40,943 bases of DNA, taken from Acidobacteriota bacterium (GTDB lineage Bacteria; Acidobacteriota; Terriglobia; Bryobacterales; Bryobacteraceae). Below are positions 37,072-40,943 of this stretch, piece after piece (position 1 is the stretch's first letter; every line of letters begins with the position of its first letter). The position numbers and the translations under genes are program-made. Under the pieces are notes generated by a model that was given only the letters and a program-made list of their open reading frames with translations, did no database searches and had not been told where the DNA came from. The DNA lies in contig QHXW01000125.1 in the NCBI GenBank assembly GCA_003223115.1, forward strand, positions 1 to 40,943, read 5' to 3'.

Positions 37072-40000
37072 ATGTCTAGAACTAGTAGACCGAGCCAGAA
37101 ATTGACGGCAAGCGTGACGAAAATACTGGCCGCCATGCTCTGCCTTCCGCTAGCCCTTCTCGGGCAGGTGGGTTCGGGCAGCATCACGGGTGTCGTTCGG
37201 GACCAGACTCAGTCTCCGATTCCCAATGCCACCATTACGATCATCAATTCACACTCGGGTGTCAGCACAAACGTGGTCTCCAATGATACGGGCAGCTATC
37301 GTGTGAATTCGATTCTCCCCGGTTCATACCGGATCGATGCCTCGGCACCGGGATTTGCCACGGTCGTTCAGAAAGACCTCACGCTGTCTACCGGGCAGAC
37401 TCTTGCCGTAGATCTAACGTTGCCCATCAGTGAGCAGCACCAAACGGTCACCATTGAAGGGGGTGCGGCGCTTTCTGATACGCAGAGTTCCAGCCTGGAG
37501 CAGTTGGTCGGCCATGAGTACATCGAAAACTTGCCTCTGCCCAACCGTTCGGCGAATTCGCTGGTCAATTTGTCGCCGGGCGTGGTGATGATCGATCCCG
37601 GCCAGGGCCCCGAGAACTATCCCATCTTTTCGGTAGCTGGCGGACGAGCCCGCAACCAGAATTTCACGCTCGATGGCGGTAGCATCGGCAACGTAGTTGG
37701 GCTGGCTCGTCCATCCCAGGTAGCCAGTCTCCCGCTCGACGCGCTCGAGGAATTCCGTATCATCAGCAACAACTACACCGCCGAGTACGGCCACTCCACG
37801 GGAGGGCAGGTGGCGCTGACCACGCGGTCTGGGACCAATCAGTTACATGGCAGTGTATTCGAGTATCTGCGGAACGACGCTCTCGACGCGCGGAATTTCT
37901 TTGCCAACCAGAAACCTCCCCTTCACCTGAATCAGTTTGGCGGCGCGGCAGGGGGCCCGATACGCAAGAACAAGACGTTCTTCTTTGCGAGTTGGGAGCA
38001 AACCCGCCAGACTTCGAGCGACGCGGTGCTCTCCACCGTGCCCACCTTGGCGCAGCGCACGGGCGACTTTTCCGGCATTAGCAATGCGATCTATGACCCG
38101 TTCAGCCTCGTGGGCGGCGTGAAGCAGCCATTCGCGGGGAATCAGATCCCCCTGAACAGGATCGACCCGGTGGCCAGCGCCGCCAGCAGCTTTTGGCCGG
38201 TCCCGAATCGGCGGGGTGCTGCGAACGGCGCCAACAACTACCTGGCCAACACCAGGGTCAACCTCAACCGGAATATCGTGGTAGGCAAGCTCGACCACGT
38301 CGTGAGCGAGAAGGACCGGCTCTCGGCCCGCTATTACATCAACGACGCCTCTTCGACGAACGCCGGTTCCTACCGGATTCCTGTGGCGGATCCCCTAGCC
38401 GGCAATACGGATATCCGGATACAGAGCGTGCTCGGGACGTATACGCACACGTTCAATCCCTCCCTATTGAATAGCTTTCAGGTGAGTTTTATGCAGCGCA
38501 AGTTCGTCCAAACGCGCGGGGGAGCGGGCCAGGACTATGCCGGAAAACTCGGTCTCACCGGTGTCAGTGATGCGGCCTTTCCGACTCTCAACGTCACGGG
38601 CTACGCGCTGGTAGGATCACAGGGTGTTGCCAATAGTTCCATTGCCCGAGTCCAGACGCCAATCCGCGACCTGCAATTTCAGGACTCGATCTCAAAGTTT
38701 GTTGGCAGGCACGCATTCAAGGCCGGCGTTGAATATCGCCGCGGGTACAACAACGAATCCAACGACCTTTCTTCGTCCGGCAATCTGGTCTTCAACCGGT
38801 TAATCACGGACAAGCCCGGGGCTTCCAACACGGGTGATGCCTATGCCAGCTTCCTACTGGGCGCTGCCAATTCCGCCACCATCAGCAAGACCGACGTCAT
38901 TCCATCGCGTGCTGCTTATTGGGCGGCGTACGTTCAGGACGACTTCCGCGTGACCGACCGCCTGACGCTGAATGCCGGGCTCCGCTGGGAAGTCGAAACA
39001 CCGCGGTATGTGGATGGCAACAAGCTAAACGCCTTTGACCCGGCTGCGATCAATCCCGTTTCGGGGACTCCGGGCGTAGTAACGTTCGCGGGGCGTAATG
39101 GCGTACCGCGCACCTCTTTCGATGGAAACTATAAGAACTTTGGCCCGCGCCTTGGCTTCGCCTATAGTCCGCCGTTCGCGAAGGATCTGGTGATCCGCGG
39201 CGGAGCCGGGATCTTCTACGGACCGAACATGAGCAACTCCGTTACCACCGCCGCCAGTCTCGGTTTCTCCGACAACGTCAGCTATGTAACTTCGCAGGCG
39301 GAAACGGCTTACGTCCTGCTCCTGGCCAACGGTTTTCCGGCCTATGCGCGGCCATCCATCGATACTCCTGGATTCGGCGCGGTGAAAGTTGGGGACAGAC
39401 CCACCACGGCGGTGACGTACTTCGACCGGAATCGGCCGTCGCCCGTGTCGTATCAATACAACTTGGACATTCAGAAGTTATTCTTCGGCAACCTGCTCGT
39501 CGAGACGGGATACCTCGCCAACGTGAGCCATCACCTGACGGCAAACGACCTCACTATCGATCAACTGCTGCCCAGCCAGTTCGGGCCAGGGAAGACGCAG
39601 GCATTGCGCCCGTTCCCGCAATTCAGCAACGTATCGATGCTGAACCCGGCGGTTGGGAATTCGACGTATCACGGCGTGTTCGTCAAGTCGGAGCGCCGCT
39701 TCGCCAACGGGTTTTCGTTCCTCGCCCACTATACTTACTCGAAGTTCATTGATGACGTCGCGTCGGGAGACGAATTTGGCGATCCCGGCAGTTACATGGA
39801 TCAATACAATCGCCGCCTGGATAAGGGACTCAGCGGGACGGACCTGCCGCAGCATCTGCTGTTCACGGGGCTCTATCAAATCCGGCAGTTCAAGAACAAC
39901 AAAGCGCTCAATCTCTTTGCCGGCGGCTGGCAACTTGGGCTGAACGCCAATTTTCGGTCAGGTGCGGTATTCACGGTATTTGATTCGGCGAACACCACCA

Positions 40001-40362
40001 ACGGGTTCCCGGCCGGCACCCTGCGCCCCAATCTGATTGGCGACCCGCGGCTCAGCTCAGGGAGCACGTTGCAGCACTACTTCAACACTGCAGCATTCCA
40101 GCACGCACCGAACTTTCAGTTTGGCAACGCGCCGCGATCTGTGCTGCGCGGACCCGGTAGCAATAATGTCGACTTCAGTGCAGCAAAGTTCTTCACTGTG
40201 ACGGAACGTTTGAAGACTGAGTTTCGCGGCGAATTTTTCAACGTATTCAACTTCTCGAATTTCGACATACCTGGACACACGCTCGGGAATGCTGACTTTG
40301 GGATTATCAACACAGCGAAACCGGCACGTATCGTTGAGCTTGCACTGCGGCTGGTGTTCTAG
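37072..40362 (+). CDS. Oar-like TonB-dependent receptor with carboxypeptidase-regulatory-like domain
   Basis: A 1096-residue outer-membrane protein, the standard acidobacterial size. The signal peptide is about residues 18-36 (TKILAAMLCLPLALLGQ). The regulatory-like domain spans about 40-125: GSITGVVRDQTQSPIPNATI, then SNDTGSYRVNSILPGSYRI. The plug region follows, with LPLPNRSANSLVNLSPGV, GRARNQNFTLDGGSIGN and EFRIISNNYTAEYGHSTGGQ, then TTRSGTNQLHGSVFEYLRND. The rest is a large barrel with AGVEYRRGYNNES, DDFRVTDRLTLNAGLRWE, NFGPRLGFAYSP, GGWQLGLNANFRSG and the closing FFNVFNFSNFDIPGHTLGNA, then RIVELALRLVF with terminal Phe for BAM assembly. The substrate is unknown. ATG 37072 is chosen for AGGGG upstream and signal peptide position; ATG 37033 is in frame. 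Confidence 0.93.
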   Translation: MSRTSRPSQKLTASVTKILAAMLCLPLALLGQVGSGSITGVVRDQTQSPIPNATITIINSHSGVSTNVVSNDTGSYRVNSILPGSYRIDASAPGFATVVQKDLTLSTGQTLAVDLTLPISEQHQTVTIEGGAALSDTQSSSLEQLVGHEYIENLPLPNRSANSLVNLSPGVVMIDPGQGPENYPIFSVAGGRARNQNFTLDGGSIGNVVGLARPSQVASLPLDALEEFRIISNNYTAEYGHSTGGQVALTTRSGTNQLHGSVFEYLRNDALDARNFFANQKPPLHLNQFGGAAGGPIRKNKTFFFASWEQTRQTSSDAVLSTVPTLAQRTGDFSGISNAIYDPFSLVGGVKQPFAGNQIPLNRIDPVASAASSFWPVPNRRGAANGANNYLANTRVNLNRNIVVGKLDHVVSEKDRLSARYYINDASSTNAGSYRIPVADPLAGNTDIRIQSVLGTYTHTFNPSLLNSFQVSFMQRKFVQTRGGAGQDYAGKLGLTGVSDAAFPTLNVTGYALVGSQGVANSSIARVQTPIRDLQFQDSISKFVGRHAFKAGVEYRRGYNNESNDLSSSGNLVFNRLITDKPGASNTGDAYASFLLGAANSATISKTDVIPSRAAYWAAYVQDDFRVTDRLTLNAGLRWEVETPRYVDGNKLNAFDPAAINPVSGTPGVVTFAGRNGVPRTSFDGNYKNFGPRLGFAYSPPFAKDLVIRGGAGIFYGPNMSNSVTTAASLGFSDNVSYVTSQAETAYVLLLANGFPAYARPSIDTPGFGAVKVGDRPTTAVTYFDRNRPSPVSYQYNLDIQKLFFGNLLVETGYLANVSHHLTANDLTIDQLLPSQFGPGKTQALRPFPQFSNVSMLNPAVGNSTYHGVFVKSERRFANGFSFLAHYTYSKFIDDVASGDEFGDPGSYMDQYNRRLDKGLSGTDLPQHLLFTGLYQIRQFKNNKALNLFAGGWQLGLNANFRSGAVFTVFDSANTTNGFPAGTLRPNLIGDPRLSSGSTLQHYFNTAAFQHAPNFQFGNAPRSVLRGPGSNNVDFSAAKFFTVTERLKTEFRGEFFNVFNFSNFDIPGHTLGNADFGIINTAKPARIVELALRLVF

Positions 40363-40480
40363 CGCCATCCAACGGCCTGAACCGCGCGCAGCCAGCGGAT
40401 CAACTTGCGCCCCGCACAGAGGCGCGACCGTAAGCGAGCGCACTCATCTCGTCTTCCTCAACGGATGTTCACCTCTGATG
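40363..40480. other. Intergenic region with weak hairpin after the receptor gene
   Basis: GCGCC (40407-40411) and GGCGC (40421-40425) can form a short hairpin with a 9-nt loop, without T-tract; a weak terminator at best. No gene seen. Composition drops sharply in GC from about 40480 onward, marking the likely approach of the insertion sequence. Confidence 0.3.
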
Positions 40481-40943
40481 TTTTGAGCTAACCTCTCAAG
40501 CTTCATTCATTTGACTGCTGTTTTGTACTCAATTATGTAGACATGCATTATTGCTATATTTCATTGTTAAATGAGTGTTTATGCCTTATCTTGTGGACAT
40601 GTACGTCGCCCGCGCCTCCTGGCCCTCCTCCAACGGCAAAATCTACCAGTCCATCTTCCTCCGCCAGTCCTACCGCGACGGCCCCCACGTTCGCAAACGC
40701 GATATCGCCAACCTCACCCACTGCGATCCCCAAGAAATCGCTGCCATCGAACTCGCTCTCCAATTCAAAGGCGACCTGGCTGCGCTGGGCTCACTCGACA
40801 AAATCCAGTTATCCCAAGGGCTCTCCGTCGGTGCCGTGTGGACCGTCTTTGAAATCGCCCGGCGCCTCGGGATCGACCAGGCGCTCGGCCCTGAGTTTGC
40901 CGGCCAGTTGGCGCTGTGGCAAGTGCTGGCTCGCGTGATCGAG
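40480..40943 (+). mobile_element. Left end of an insertion sequence (IS1634/IS4-like), continues off right edge
   Basis: An AT-rich stretch of about 100 bp (40480-40580) without coding features leads into a transposase N-terminus that runs past the window end. The exact left end and inverted repeat cannot be fixed because the right end is not in the window; the start given is the compositional change and is approximate. Confidence 0.55.
40581..40943 (+). CDS. IS1634/IS4-like transposase, N-terminal part (runs off right edge)
   Basis: The first 121 codons of a transposase, open to the window end. The start MPYLVDMYVARA, then IYQSIFLRQSYRDGPHVRKR, matches the beta-rich N-terminal segment of IS1634-like transposases (LLRESYREG..VKKRTLANL in relatives). 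DIANLTHCDPQEIAAIELAL continues it, and GLSVGAVWTVFEIARRLGID, then FAGQLALWQVLARVIE matches the helical region before the DDE domain. The DDE catalytic residues would lie downstream, so intactness cannot be judged. ATG 40581 or ATG 40599 could be the start; the AT-rich flank gives no clear ribosome site. It is inserted about 220 bp after the receptor gene, so it does not disrupt it. Confidence 0.75.
   Translation, partial: MPYLVDMYVARASWPSSNGKIYQSIFLRQSYRDGPHVRKRDIANLTHCDPQEIAAIELALQFKGDLAALGSLDKIQLSQGLSVGAVWTVFEIARRLGIDQALGPEFAGQLALWQVLARVIE

Noticed and set aside
1-40943. CRISPR array to accompany cas6
   Set aside because: No regularly spaced 25-40 bp direct repeats were found on reading through the window; the only perfect tandem repeat is the two-unit 19-mer at 3634-3671.

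Overview
The window looks like a chromosomal segment of an Acidobacteriota bacterium, most likely from the Solibacter/Bryobacter side. This is inferred from the mix of families: large Oar-like TonB-dependent receptors with an N-terminal carboxypeptidase-regulatory-like domain (three, one cut by the left edge), an acidobacterial-type VWFA-related exported protein, proteins ending in the TIGR03437-type IPT/TIG-like domain, and a twin-arginine-exported Gfo/Idh/MocA oxidoreductase. The DNA is GC-rich and Gram-negative in character (lipoproteins, OmpA, RND pump). No rRNA, tRNA or CRISPR array was found.

Layout. 1-3.1 kb (minus): a DUF2064 glycosyltransferase-like gene, an M49 dipeptidyl-peptidase III lipoprotein and the start of a TonB-dependent receptor. 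3.2-5.5 kb (plus): a small cytochrome c, a wrecked Tat-type hydroxypyruvate-isomerase-like gene and an ExeA-like ATPase. 5.7-9.0 kb: an OmpA lipoprotein (minus), the Gfo/Idh/MocA protein (plus) and a solitary Cas6 (minus). 9.0-12.5 kb (plus): cold-shock protein and IF-1, a decayed wecB, and a ClpB-like AAA+ module fused to a receiver domain. 12.5-16.8 kb: an EgtD-like methyltransferase divergent from a TonB-dependent receptor, then a SYLF lipid-binding protein. 16.8-19 kb: a MazF-type toxin-antitoxin pair, tyrS and a lone HicB-like gene. 19-28 kb: two MacB-like permeases without ATPase, a GNAT enzyme, an exported triple-RidA protein, a KdgK-like kinase, a VWA protein broken by one stop codon, an S24-type protease-like protein and mutY. 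28-32 kb: a CxxCH/TIGR03437 exported protein and its decayed tandem copy, a VirB10-like exported protein and an UlaG-like metallo-hydrolase lacking a normal start codon. 32-41 kb: an RND pump with its adaptor, a large TonB-dependent receptor, and the N-terminus of an IS transposase running off the right edge.

Two features cut across the window. First, at least six genes (DUF2064, cas6, AAA-REC, the antitoxin, tyrS, hicB-like) have a good sigma70 -10 box only 6-12 nt before the start codon and no Shine-Dalgarno sequence, which suggests leaderless or nearly leaderless mRNAs. Second, four genes are clearly broken and a fifth lacks a start codon, so this is either an eroding accessory stretch or an assembly with indel errors.

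Most genes form no large pathway. The functional units are the TonB/M49 peptide-uptake set, the cspA-infA cold-response pair, the toxin-antitoxin operon, the permease pair and the RND pump operon. The best candidates for undescribed biology are the AAA+-receiver fusion with an altered Walker A, the orphan Cas6, the exported triple-RidA protein, the EgtD-like enzyme with a changed substrate site, and the structured csp leader.
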